Shown here piece by piece: positions 1 to 8,355 of a stretch of DNA of 43,279 nt. The position numbers were made by a program, and so were the translations under genes. Under the pieces are notes generated by a model. It had not been told where the DNA came from. It did not search any database and saw nothing but the letters and a program-made list of their open reading frames with translations. The first letter of the stretch is position 1. The number at the start of each line of letters is the position of its first letter. The stretch lies in the NCBI GenBank assembly GCA_028282665.1, contig JANQHN010000433.1, forward strand, positions 1-43,279, read 5' to 3'. This DNA is from Phycisphaerae bacterium. Lineage in GTDB: Bacteria; Planctomycetota; Phycisphaerae; UBA1845.

Positions 1-1
1 A

Positions 2-121
2 GGGGTCATCAAAACAGCAGAGCGCAAGCCCGTCGATACGCCTGAAAATCACCCTGATGGCCCGGAAACCACCCCCTTGAGTGTAATAACATGCGCGGAT
101 AATTTCCACTTTGCCAATTGA
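2..121 (+). CDS. Possible C-terminal end of an upstream gene (5' partial)
   Basis: The second reading frame is open from the left edge of the window to a TGA at 119-121 and would give a hydrophilic 39-residue tail rich in Pro, Glu and Thr, ending in ADNFHFAN. The other two forward frames close at 45 and 78. There is no recognisable domain, and an open stretch this short can occur by chance. It is listed because the neighbouring gene starts only about 30 bases later on the same strand, as would be expected of an operon. Function unknown. Confidence 0.25.
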   Translation, partial: GVIKTAERKPVDTPENHPDGPETTPLSVITCADNFHFAN

Positions 122-152
122 CAATATTGGCTTATCGAAGTAAGGTTCAAAT

Positions 153-965
153 ATGGTCGGTTCGCCCAGGAAACCGGGACGTCCGCGTAAGTATCCTGAG
201 AAGCCGGCGGTGTGGACGCCGCCCGCAGGTTGGGTGCGGGTGGTCGCCTGGATGTCTGCCGAGGATCGCAAAGCCCTCAAACGCGTCGCGGTCGAATCGG
301 ACACCTCCGTCGCGGAGATCATCCGTGCTTTGGCAAGCGGTTTGTCAAAAGAAGTCATCAGCGTCGAGGAGTTACTTGCTCAGGTTCGTAAGGGAGTTGC
401 CGTCATGGAGAAAATACCCACCGTGTTCGATCGCGACAGGAATTTCCGCGTAACGGACAAAGTGCGCGAGGGATGCGAGTGGGTGTTCGAGGGCGAGGGT
501 ACTCCGACCGAAAAGCTCGATGGTACGAATGTTCGTTTGACGATTCGCAATGGTGCCGTCGTTCGAGTCGAGAAGCGACGCAACCCCAGCAAGGTGCAGA
601 AACAAAAAGGCATCAAGGACGGTTGGTACGTCGACGCCGATGAATTCGGTCCGGACGACAAGTGGATCTTCGAGGCAGTCCGCGGTACGGACGTTAGCGA
701 CTGGCCTGACGGCGAACATTCGTGTGAGGCGCTCGGCCCGATGATTCAAGGCAATCCCCTCGGGCTCGAACATCACCTTTGTGTGCCGTTCAACATGACA
801 ATTCCGATCTACACAAACGTGCCGCGCAGTTACAAAGGCCTGCGCGACCTGCTGCAGCAGTTGGAAAGCCGCTACTCACCTGGCCACTTGGCAGAAGGCA
901 TCGTCTTTCATCACCCCGACGGTCGCCGCGCGAAGATCAAGCGGAAGGATTTTCCGCGCGATTGA
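153..965 (+). CDS. RLIG1/DUF5565-like RNA ligase with N-terminal ribbon-helix-helix-like head
   Basis: Residues from about 85 on match the architecture of RNA ligase 1 (human C12orf29/RLIG1, DUF5565), an ATP-dependent 5'-3' RNA ligase. Visible are the nucleotidyl-transfer motif EKLDGTNVRL with the likely adenylated Lys121, a WIFEAVRG segment, a GNPLGLEHHL segment resembling the eukaryotic NGNPYGL block, then EGIVFHHPDGR (motif IV) and AKIKRKDF (motif V). The first 84 residues are extra: a basic GRPRKYP segment resembling an AT-hook, then MSAEDRKALKRVAVES and a helix resembling a ribbon-helix-helix fold. An in-frame ATG at 405 follows GGGAG at a usual distance and would give the ligase alone, so two products are possible. 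The chosen start has only a weak upstream AAGG. The ligase assignment is by motif; the head assignment is weaker. Confidence 0.72.
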   Translation: MVGSPRKPGRPRKYPEKPAVWTPPAGWVRVVAWMSAEDRKALKRVAVESDTSVAEIIRALASGLSKEVISVEELLAQVRKGVAVMEKIPTVFDRDRNFRVTDKVREGCEWVFEGEGTPTEKLDGTNVRLTIRNGAVVRVEKRRNPSKVQKQKGIKDGWYVDADEFGPDDKWIFEAVRGTDVSDWPDGEHSCEALGPMIQGNPLGLEHHLCVPFNMTIPIYTNVPRSYKGLRDLLQQLESRYSPGHLAEGIVFHHPDGRRAKIKRKDFPRD

Positions 966-1070
966 TCTGTGCAGTTCCGTGGATCAACGGTCTAATAGAG
1001 CCTCCCACGGCTGGAAATAGGAAGACCTATCGGAGTAGTGCGCTGGTGAGGATGGAGAGTCTCTCCGCCA

Positions 1071-1526
1071 TCAATCCACCGCGATATTGCCATACATCGG
1101 ATCCGCCACGCGGTCGAAGTCTTCCATTCTCATGCGGACGCTGTCGGTGTGGGTGCCCGCTTGGAAGACAATGTAGTCGTCTTTCATGAGCGTGTAATCC
1201 GCGAGTGTTTTTAAGCCGAAAAATGCGCCGATCGGCGGCTCCGCACCTACTTCGCAATCGGGGAAGACTTCGGCGAGTTCCTCTTCAAAAGCGAGCCGCA
1301 CTTTCTCCGCGTAGACGGCGTCCCCCACGGCACGCAGGTCCAGGTGCTTCGTTGCCGGCAGGACGCACATCACGTAGGCATCATCCGCTTTGACCAGTAC
1401 CGGTTTGGCGACATTCCAGGGCGAGATGTGTTCGGTGGCAGCGAGTTGGCGGGCCGTGTACGTGGCGGGATGTTTGGTACGCTCGAATGGCACGCCCTCA
1501 CGTTCGAGACGTTTGAGCACGTTCAT
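1071..1526 (-). CDS. YbaK/EbsC-family aminoacyl-tRNA deacylase-like protein
   Basis: This 151-residue protein has the YbaK/ProX fold, which in known members hydrolyses mischarged aminoacyl-tRNA in trans. Visible are the opening VLKRLEREGVPFE, the YTARQLAATEHI segment, VAKPVLVKADDAYVMCVLPA with the family's conserved lysine, and the C-terminal GAEPPIGAFFGL block. The length fits a standalone YbaK domain. The frame remains open for 86 more codons upstream, but the ATG at 1526 is preceded by AAGGA seven bases away, and the upstream extension is not family-like. It is divergent from the inositol-monophosphatase gene, with TGTCGCG repeats between the two. Substrate tRNA cannot be told from the sequence. 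Confidence 0.82.
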   Translation of the reverse strand: MNVLKRLEREGVPFERTKHPATYTARQLAATEHISPWNVAKPVLVKADDAYVMCVLPATKHLDLRAVGDAVYAEKVRLAFEEELAEVFPDCEVGAEPPIGAFFGLKTLADYTLMKDDYIVFQAGTHTDSVRMRMEDFDRVADPMYGNIAVD

Positions 1527-1551
1527 GATCATTTCCTTATCGAGTGACTGA

Positions 1552-1642
1552 CTTGTCGCGCTGAATAGGCGCCCGGAATCGAAAGAATCTTTATTTCGAT
1601 CCTTCCCGCGACACGAGAAAGATGAGAAAGTGTCGCGACAAG
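1552..1642. promoter_or_regulatory. TGTCGCG inverted repeats between divergent genes
   Basis: CTTGTCGCG at 1552-1560 is the exact reverse complement of CGCGACAAG at 1634-1642. The second arm includes the perfect palindrome TGTCGCGACA (1631-1640), and another CGCGACA lies at 1607-1613. The repeats sit between a minus-strand gene starting at 1526 and a plus-strand gene starting at 1811, which suits an operator for one regulator acting on both. No regulator is identified. Confidence 0.45.
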
Positions 1643-1810
1643 GTATCACGCGCGGAGATGCCTTACTGGATATCATACACGCCATACCTACCCAAAGCCA
1701 ATTCGTTATGCGTTTTCCCCCGATGTTTTGCGCGATCTTCAGGCCATCATCACAAAGCTCAAACACGTTACCGCTATGAATCATTTCTCATTCGAGTATC
1801 ATCCGTCACC

Positions 1811-2656
1811 ATGGCAGCCACCGAACCAATTGACCTGAACGCCCTGCATGGTTTTCTTGACGATGCCAAGCCGCTCGTCCGCGAGGCTGGCCGTATTGCC
1901 CTCACCCGGCTCGGTACCTTCACGGTTGCCCAAAAAGCGGACAAAAGCGTCGTTACGGAGGTCGACCACGCCATTCAGGCGGTTTTTCTTGATATGCTGG
2001 CTGATCGCTACCCCGATCATGCGGTCATTGCTGAAGAGAGCATTCCCAGCCCCGAAAAGCACGCTGCTTATGCTGACGCGCGCTATTGCTGGGTTATCGA
2101 TCCGCTTGACGGTACGCGCAATTACGTGGCGGGTATCCCCGTTTTCGGCACATCCGTTGCGATTATGGATCGTGGAATTCCGGTCGTAGGCATCGTGTAC
2201 GAACATCACATGGACGAGATGTACACAGCTATCGTCGGCCGCGGTGCTTTCCTTGGTAAAGAGCGAATTCAAGCGGGACCGACACGGACCGGTGGTGACC
2301 GACTCATCGGCATTCCGTCGAGCAAAATGCCACTCGCGGTAGAGGTGCTCAAAGACTGGGTTGCGAGGCCTGGTTTGGTTATGCGGAATTTGGGTTCGAC
2401 GGCGTTGCATTTGGCGCTGGTCGCGGCGGGGGCATTGGATGCCGCCTACTCTGTGAAAGGCAAAGTGTGGGACAACGCAGCCGGAGCAGTGCTCATCTGG
2501 GAAGCGGGCGGACGGATTTGTGCGCCGGACGGTTCGAAATGCTTTCCATTCCCTGTTGACCGCGATCCGCTCTTGCCCATGCCCGTTTTGGCGAGTTACG
2601 ATCCGTTACACGAAGAGTTGCTGAATTCCATCGCTAAATTGACTGACGGTGTGTAA
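1811..2656 (+). CDS. Inositol monophosphatase family protein
   Basis: The 281-residue product belongs to the Mg2+-dependent IMPase/FBPase-like phosphatases, which act on inositol phosphate, histidinol phosphate or 3'-phosphoadenosine phosphate depending on subgroup. The metal-binding set is intact: AEES, then VIDPLDGTRNY (signature 1), and the C-terminal KVWDNAAGAVLIWEAGG (signature 2 with its aspartate). The length is usual for the family. The frame continues 63 codons upstream through the promoter region, but family similarity starts with the ATG at 1811. There is no clear ribosome-binding site. The substrate cannot be assigned; the gene lies beside a deacylase gene rather than in a pathway operon. 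Confidence 0.85.
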   Translation: MAATEPIDLNALHGFLDDAKPLVREAGRIALTRLGTFTVAQKADKSVVTEVDHAIQAVFLDMLADRYPDHAVIAEESIPSPEKHAAYADARYCWVIDPLDGTRNYVAGIPVFGTSVAIMDRGIPVVGIVYEHHMDEMYTAIVGRGAFLGKERIQAGPTRTGGDRLIGIPSSKMPLAVEVLKDWVARPGLVMRNLGSTALHLALVAAGALDAAYSVKGKVWDNAAGAVLIWEAGGRICAPDGSKCFPFPVDRDPLLPMPVLASYDPLHEELLNSIAKLTDGV

Positions 2657-2740
2657 AATCCAGCAGTATGCAACCATGTCTCAAGTCGCAGTGTATGTTA
2701 GAACGTGAAGGCCCTTCGAAATCGGATAAAGGTCTGTCCC

Positions 2741-3064
2741 ATGGATGGAAGAACGCAAGTGAAAGTCGCGGCATATCCCGCGCTGGCCGCAGTGGGCGTT
2801 GTCATCGCGTTAGTCCCCGGCTGTAGTGAGAAGATGACGTCGGAAAAATACCTCAACGAACAAAAGGTCCACCCGATCATTGACGCTTTCGCCTATCGTG
2901 AGGCCCATCGCGAGCCCCATCGCAAGTTCGTCCTCGATTGGGTGGAAGCTGTCGAGGCAAGCCGCAAGCCCAGCATGGACGCCACTTTAGCCATCATCGA
3001 AGAAAAGGCGCGTCGCGACAAGACGCGTTGGGGCGAAAGCGAGAAAACGCATCGGGGTGGATGA
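2741..3064 (+). CDS. Small lipoprotein of unknown function
   Basis: This 107-residue protein has a charged start (MDGRTQVK), a hydrophobic stretch and a VPGC lipobox-like site at about residue 27, so it is probably exported and lipid-anchored. The rest is charged and helical, with no recognised domain. The frame allows a GTG start at 2705, but the ATG at 2741 has AAAGG about nine bases upstream and puts the signal peptide at the N-terminus. It ends 46 bases before the SGNH hydrolase gene on the same strand, so the two may be co-transcribed. Confidence 0.6.
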   Translation: MDGRTQVKVAAYPALAAVGVVIALVPGCSEKMTSEKYLNEQKVHPIIDAFAYREAHREPHRKFVLDWVEAVEASRKPSMDATLAIIEEKARRDKTRWGESEKTHRGG

Positions 3065-3110
3065 CACCTCCGTTGAACGGAACCTTGGTTCCGCCGGAAA
3101 ATGACGCGGC

Positions 3111-3896
3111 ATGATTCTGCGTTTCCTTATTCTGTTACTGAGCAGTTCTTATTTGCAATCAGTTGGCCTCGTTGTGATATCAGCGTTGCTGACCTGGAGT
3201 TGTGTCGATCTACGCGTACCCAATCCGAATGCCCGCTTCATCGCATTTGGTGATTCCACGACAGCTGGCCTTGCTCGGACGCAATACCACCAGCACCTCA
3301 GCGTACTTATGAACCTGCCTTCGGATGCCATCGCCAATGAAGGCAAAAGTGGGGAGACGGCATCCGAAGGTTTGGAACGGTTAACGACCATTCTTGAAAG
3401 TGGCCGTTATCCCTCTGCGAAAGTGCTGTTGTATTGGCAGGGAGGAAACGACATTACGGACTTTGTTCGATCCAAGGATCCGTTTTTGTTGTTTGCGCCG
3501 GATGATTCTGATTACCCGTTCAAAGCATCGCTCGCCAAAGAGCTGGATAGAATTCAGGCGGATGTGGAAGCGGCGATCCGAAAGGCGAAACAACACGGTC
3601 TGTTTGTTTACGCATCCACGTATTACCCGCTGCTGTGGGAGGCGTTTGATTGTCCCGCGTTTCCGCTCGACATCGTCCTGCCCTATCAAGCGCATCGAGC
3701 GAACGTTTACCAGGACATGCTCAACGAACGAATTCGCATCGCCATCTTCACCGAAGGTGCGACGTTGGTCGATCTTGACTCGATTCGCGGCGTGCTTCTC
3801 GAAGACCACGACAACTATGAAAATTGCAATCACCTAAGCGATACGGGCAATGAGATTGTTGCGGGCGTGTTTTACGATGCGATGCATAACGAGTAG
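3111..3896 (+). CDS. SGNH/GDSL-type hydrolase, probably exported
   Basis: The 261-residue protein begins with a hydrophobic segment ending near a Cys (LLTWSC), so it is either a lipoprotein or membrane-anchored. After it come the SGNH blocks: FIAFGDSTTAG with the nucleophile serine (block I), NEGKSGETASE (block II glycine), WQGGNDI (block III GxND) and NCNHLSDTG (block V histidine). Members hydrolyse esters of lipids or acylated sugars. The usual block V aspartate three residues before the histidine is Asn here, so the triad may work as a dyad or be altered. It follows a small lipoprotein gene on the same strand. Confidence 0.75.
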   Translation: MILRFLILLLSSSYLQSVGLVVISALLTWSCVDLRVPNPNARFIAFGDSTTAGLARTQYHQHLSVLMNLPSDAIANEGKSGETASEGLERLTTILESGRYPSAKVLLYWQGGNDITDFVRSKDPFLLFAPDDSDYPFKASLAKELDRIQADVEAAIRKAKQHGLFVYASTYYPLLWEAFDCPAFPLDIVLPYQAHRANVYQDMLNERIRIAIFTEGATLVDLDSIRGVLLEDHDNYENCNHLSDTGNEIVAGVFYDAMHNE

Positions 3897-4188
3897 CCGT
3901 TAGTTATAGCAGCTTCAATTCAAGCGCAACGTTCAAAGACGATTGTCCGGCAGTGCAAAACAGGGCGTTGGGCGCTGCATTTGGTTAGAGCTTGCTCTGG
4001 CACGATGAGGTTCGATGCTGCTCCGAGTTCAGTCGCTGCCAATGCTATGCACAATCGACCTTCGGTGCAGTTACGCTTATCGTATCTGTTACACTTAAAA
4101 TCGTTCGTCAGACAGGTTTTGGCTTTAGAGAATGGAGAATACGGGGAGGGAAGACAGTTCTGTAGAAACTACGTTGCAGAATATTAAT

Positions 4189-4443
4189 CTACAGTTGCTT
4201 TAATCGATCCAGCACATGAAGGAGCTTGATTCGTTTTTTAATGTAGTCTTTGCCAAGAAACTCCAGCCGTTCCTGGATTTCCTCTTCGTAGGATGGTTTA
4301 CTGGGGGAACCCGCATATTTGGCGATGTGTTTCTTGATAGTCTCGTCTTTAAATAGCCCTAAGCTCGACTTGCACTCGTCGCAGACGATGTGACCGTATA
4401 AGTCCGCACCCTTCTCGCCGCAATCGAAACATTTTTTAGCCAT
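4189..4443 (-). CDS. Small CxxC-CxxC zinc-ribbon protein
   Basis: The 84-residue protein starts with MAKKCFDCGEKGADLYG followed by HIVCDECKSSLGLF, two CxxC pairs spaced as in a zinc ribbon, then a Lys/Glu-rich helical tail (EEEIQERLEFLGKDYIKKR). Nothing further identifies its role; zinc binding and a protein or nucleic-acid contact role are inference. A GGAG lies about eleven bases before the ATG. It is divergent from the kinase gene. The 290 bases downstream, up to the SGNH hydrolase gene end at 3896, contain no supported gene. Confidence 0.6.
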   Translation of the reverse strand: MAKKCFDCGEKGADLYGHIVCDECKSSLGLFKDETIKKHIAKYAGSPSKPSYEEEIQERLEFLGKDYIKKRIKLLHVLDRLKQL

Positions 4444-4670
4444 GTAGCTGCAGGCTCCTTCATTCGTTGACAGCCGCTCGGTTTAACCTTGCGATTCCGG
4501 TGTTGATTTTCGCAAGCGGACATATTCAGACGCTATATGCCCGATCGCCGGTTGATCCGTCGAGATACGGCATCTATCCTGAATGGCAGTGATATCCCGA
4601 CGAATACGCCGCCTAAGGCCGGAGATTAACCGGACAGCGGAGCAGAGTCACTACATATATTCCAACAGAT

Positions 4671-6638
4671 GTGAGAAGGAAACAAGAAGGCGTGGAAGAG
4701 CATCCGACCATTACCATCGCGACGACCAGACCGTTGGAAGGCAAAGCCGAGAAGCCGATCGAGATCGAAGTGCCGCGCGAGCTTGGGCCTGTACGTCTCA
4801 TTCGTGAGGTCGGTCGCGGCGGAATGGGTGTCGTTTGGCTTGCAAGGCATGATTTGCTTGGGCGGGATGTCGCGGTGAAGTTTTTGCTGCACGCCGGCGT
4901 GAAAGAAGGAGACAGCACGGGACTGCGCACGCTGATGGAAGGGACGCGAGCCGCGGCGGCGGTGGAGCATGAAGCGCTGACTACTGTTCATCACGCCGAT
5001 ACGGTTGATGGGCTTCCCTACGTCGTGCTCGAATATGTGGATGGACCGGCGCTCTCGGAAGTGCTCAAACGGCGGGGAGGGTTACCGCTGGCGACCGCAC
5101 TAACTACCGTACGCGGAGCTGCTGAGGGCGTGGAGCGGTTGCACTCAGCTCAAATCGTTCACCGAGACATCAAGCCAGGCAATATCATGCTGCGGCGTGA
5201 CGGGCGGATTGTCGTGACGGACTTCGGACTCGCTTGCAACAGGCCTGCGCACGAGTTCGGCGTTGATTCCGGTCTCGCCGGGACGCCCGCGTACATGTCG
5301 CCTGAGATGTTCGATGAGGTGATCTCCACACGAAGCGATGTGTATGCGTTGGGTATCATGTTGTTCGAATTGCTCACCGGTCAAAAGCCTTTTGTAGGCA
5401 ATTTGCAGGAACTCAAGAGACAGCACGCGGTTGAAGCGTTACCGGTTGCACTGCTTAAACAAACGAATGTGCCTCAAGACGTTATCGAGATCATCGAACG
5501 CGCGACTCACAAGAACCATCTTTTCCGCTTCAAAACAGCCAAGCAGTTTCTTCAGGCGGTCGATGACGCCATTGGCGGTATAGATCCCATGAATGAAGGT
5601 TTGTACGACCTTCAAAAGTGCGTCGCGGCCTTTGCAAATGTTGAGGATAGTGAATCTAGCTCACAAGCCAGTGAATCGGCGGACGACTCCGTCAGCACCT
5701 ATTTCGATCGACTGGCGGAAATCGCCGACCGCAAGCGCGGCAAACAGGATACATTGAACCTGGTTTCCGTGGCCGAACCAACCCCCGTCGACCGGGTAAA
5801 AAAAGACGTTCCCTGCGCCGGATGTGGATACAATTTGCGCACTCTCGCGATCAACGCGCAATGTCCAGAGTGTTACACATCCATTGCACGGTCAATTGTC
5901 GGAGACACGTTGGATGCTTCGGATCCTCGTTGGCTTGCAAAAGTCTATCGCGGGCAGTCGCTGATTTGGACAGGCATGGTCGGATTGATTGTTCTTTTAA
6001 TTCTGTCGATGGGGCTTGTGTGGATGAGCCTAATATCCGTTGCGGTTATCGCGATCTTTGGCGTTGTTATCCCGATTTTGTTCGTTGCCGCCTGGGTGGC
6101 GATTATCGTGGGTTTTTTTAATCTTACGGCGAGCGATCCGCGTGCTTCTCTCAACGAACAGCCTCTGAGTTTGCGTCATTCATTACTGACTGCGGCGATA
6201 GCGTCGGGAGCTCTTTTGTGCGTGGGTATTTTTCTCGATTTTCCGTTGTCGGTTTTTGGCACGAACGCCACTGTTAGTGCAGTTATCACGCGTGTCAATA
6301 CTTACCTCGGCGGCGCTCTCGTTATTTGGACCGTCGTTCTTTTCTGTCGGTATCAGGCTTACCTGTGTAAACGCGTGCCTGATGTCACCCGCGCTAACAA
6401 GATTCGCACAACGGGGCATCGATGGGCGATCAGCCTGTTGATTGCCCTTGCGGCGGGATATTTCGGGGGTCCGATTGCGATCGTATCTCCCAGTATTTTC
6501 ACAACTTTTTGTTCAGTTCTAAGTGCCGTGATGTACCTGATTGTGCTTGTTTATTCAGTGAAAATCATGTCGAACGTTGAATTGCTTCGACGGCTGCTAA
6601 GAGATAGTCTGCAACAGGCACACAATGACCAATCCTAA
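4671..6638 (+). CDS. Ser/Thr protein kinase with zinc ribbon and multi-helix membrane domain
   Basis: A complete Hanks-type kinase domain occupies about residues 40-300: G-loop EVGRGGMGVVWLA, catalytic Lys in VAVKFLL, IVHRDIKPGNIML with HRD and Asn, VVTDFGLA, and GTPAYMSPEM. After a linker come CAGCGYNLR and CPEC (about 382-400), a two-CxxC ribbon in the style common in planctomycete membrane proteins, and then about six hydrophobic helices to the end. The kinase should face the cytoplasm, at the N-terminal side of the membrane domain. The start is uncertain: GTG 4671 has no ribosome-binding site, and GTG 4692 follows AGGA eleven bases away. Substrates are unknown and no operon partner is evident. 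Confidence 0.88.
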   Translation: MRRKQEGVEEHPTITIATTRPLEGKAEKPIEIEVPRELGPVRLIREVGRGGMGVVWLARHDLLGRDVAVKFLLHAGVKEGDSTGLRTLMEGTRAAAAVEHEALTTVHHADTVDGLPYVVLEYVDGPALSEVLKRRGGLPLATALTTVRGAAEGVERLHSAQIVHRDIKPGNIMLRRDGRIVVTDFGLACNRPAHEFGVDSGLAGTPAYMSPEMFDEVISTRSDVYALGIMLFELLTGQKPFVGNLQELKRQHAVEALPVALLKQTNVPQDVIEIIERATHKNHLFRFKTAKQFLQAVDDAIGGIDPMNEGLYDLQKCVAAFANVEDSESSSQASESADDSVSTYFDRLAEIADRKRGKQDTLNLVSVAEPTPVDRVKKDVPCAGCGYNLRTLAINAQCPECYTSIARSIVGDTLDASDPRWLAKVYRGQSLIWTGMVGLIVLLILSMGLVWMSLISVAVIAIFGVVIPILFVAAWVAIIVGFFNLTASDPRASLNEQPLSLRHSLLTAAIASGALLCVGIFLDFPLSVFGTNATVSAVITRVNTYLGGALVIWTVVLFCRYQAYLCKRVPDVTRANKIRTTGHRWAISLLIALAAGYFGGPIAIVSPSIFTTFCSVLSAVMYLIVLVYSVKIMSNVELLRRLLRDSLQQAHNDQS

Positions 6639-6696
6639 GACAATGTCGGCCTGAACATTTCGCGAAAAACTGACCGCGGGGCCGCCGTTGCATCAC

Positions 6697-7815
6697 TTAC
6701 GGCAAGGTGGTCCCCATATAAACCGGGTAGGTGAAATCGCCATTGAACAGGTCAATCAAGCGGGCAAGGTCGTCCGCATCGGTGGTACTGTCACGATTGA
6801 TGTCAGTCTGGTAACTCGCGAGTGTGGATTCGCCATTTAAGTGATCGATCAACGCGAGCACATCCGCACTGCTGACCAATCCCGAACCATCCACGTCGCC
6901 GGGCAGGAAACCAACGCGCACTTGCGTACCGCTGGCGGTGTGGATCAGGTTGGTCCACTCACCAACTTCGATGATAGCGCTAAGTTCGATCGATACCGTA
7001 TCCGCACCGGTAGGTGCTACATTGACGACGGTCGGCGGATCGAAGGGCGCAGTATGCACAATTGCGAAATCAGCCGGGTTTAACGAGGCAGGATCGCCGA
7101 CGATGGTGAGTTCGATCGTGTCCCACCCGTAAATCTCACTACCGTCTGGTGACCAGGGTTGGCGGGCATCGATGGTGCCTGTCGTAGGCGAAGCGGAAAC
7201 GATGGCCACTGCGTTTGCATCGACGACAACCGTCAGGTTTGAAGTTGTGCCCACTGTTGCGGGTTCGGTCGCGAAGAAGAAATCACCGGTCTCGCCTTCT
7301 ACGATCACATTGGCGAAAACATTCTGCATCCAGAGCGTGTAAGTTCCGGGCGTAGTCGGCGCAACGAACTGCCCATGTGCGATCACAACGGGCTCGCCAG
7401 GCCAGGCGACGCCAACAATAGTCGGACCGTTTGGATACGGTCCCATCGCCGAAGTCGCTTTCATTGTGTTTTGGATTCCACCAACCTGCACCAAATCCCC
7501 CGCAACAACCGCCCCTCCGAATCCGTTGATGTTATTCAGGCCGCGCGGTATCGCGAAATGCGTCATCGGTGGATGCATGGGAGCTTGGGCAGTTTCTAAA
7601 TCCCCGCCGTCAAAAGACAAATCGAGGACGATCGAAGCCAACCCCTCATTGAGATCGTCGTTGAGTTCGCCGACGACTTCATAGGAGACGACGAAACCGG
7701 GGGGGACGGTTACGCTGGAGGAATTACCCACGTAAGTGCCGACGTTCAAATCGGAAGCGTTGGCACTACTTGTCACCAAGCCTGTCGTCAGCGCTATCAA
7801 AAAGAACTGCCTCAT
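6697..7815 (-). CDS. Secreted dockerin-domain protein
   Basis: The 372-residue product starts with a typical signal peptide (MRQFFLIALTTGLVTSSANA). The central part is beta-rich, Gly/Thr/Val-rich and lacks a known catalytic motif. The C-terminus is a type I dockerin-like pair of calcium loops, PGDVDGSGLVSSADVLALI and DINRDSTTDADDLARLI. Such dockerins are frequent in planctomycetes and need not imply a cellulosome. The ATG at 7815 follows GGGGAG by seven bases, and the longer open frame upstream lacks a signal sequence at its start. It converges with the kinase gene. The ligand of the beta-rich part is unknown. Confidence 0.8.
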   Translation of the reverse strand: MRQFFLIALTTGLVTSSANASDLNVGTYVGNSSSVTVPPGFVVSYEVVGELNDDLNEGLASIVLDLSFDGGDLETAQAPMHPPMTHFAIPRGLNNINGFGGAVVAGDLVQVGGIQNTMKATSAMGPYPNGPTIVGVAWPGEPVVIAHGQFVAPTTPGTYTLWMQNVFANVIVEGETGDFFFATEPATVGTTSNLTVVVDANAVAIVSASPTTGTIDARQPWSPDGSEIYGWDTIELTIVGDPASLNPADFAIVHTAPFDPPTVVNVAPTGADTVSIELSAIIEVGEWTNLIHTASGTQVRVGFLPGDVDGSGLVSSADVLALIDHLNGESTLASYQTDINRDSTTDADDLARLIDLFNGDFTYPVYMGTTLP

Positions 7816-8355
7816 TACGATGCTCCCCAAATCCGTCTGTTTTCCCCTGGATAACGGCGGGAGGCTCGCCAGCCGATATCGCTCGGTCAATATCGGACGA
7901 TCCATCACTCACAAGATCGCTCGGCACAACGATTACCTACCTTACCCGTATACACTAGCGTATCTCCACGAACTTGCGAACTCAAGTTCCACGGAGATTT
8001 CCACAGCTTTCGAGGGCGAGATCTGAGCCAAAAAACGCCAATCCAGGCGCCGCAACGCCCCATAAGTTCCAATATTAGCCCGCAGAATCATCCTTGCGAT
8101 GACAATTCTGATCGCCAGCCGAACAAGTTTGGCTGGATTGGGCCGCGGAGCTTGGACAATCGCGGACGTACACTCAAGCTGGCCGCAGAAGGGAATACCC
8201 CCACTCTATTGTAAGGATCGAACGCCACGCTGTGGTGCGCTGAGCATTTCTTGCACAAAGTGGGTATGAGATGGTCGGCGAGGAGTTTCGGCCAATTAGG
8301 CAAGGACGGTGAAAGTTTGACGCGCGGCGGCTTGGGTGGGACAACAGTTGGTGTC
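7816..8355. other. 540-bp divergent intergenic region with a short inverted repeat
   Basis: This region separates the dockerin gene (minus) from the UbiB-like gene (plus). I see no supported gene. The one clear structure is an inverted repeat at 8115-8136, CCAGCCGAAC then two bases then GTTTGGCTGG, with one G-T pair. It could be an operator; there is no T-run after it. Part of the region may be coding if the UbiB-like gene starts upstream, at 8251 or 8266. Confidence 0.4.

Noticed and set aside
3981-4187. 68-codon frame in the gap before the zinc-ribbon gene
   Set aside because: No ribosome-binding site, no domain, composition unlike neighbouring genes.
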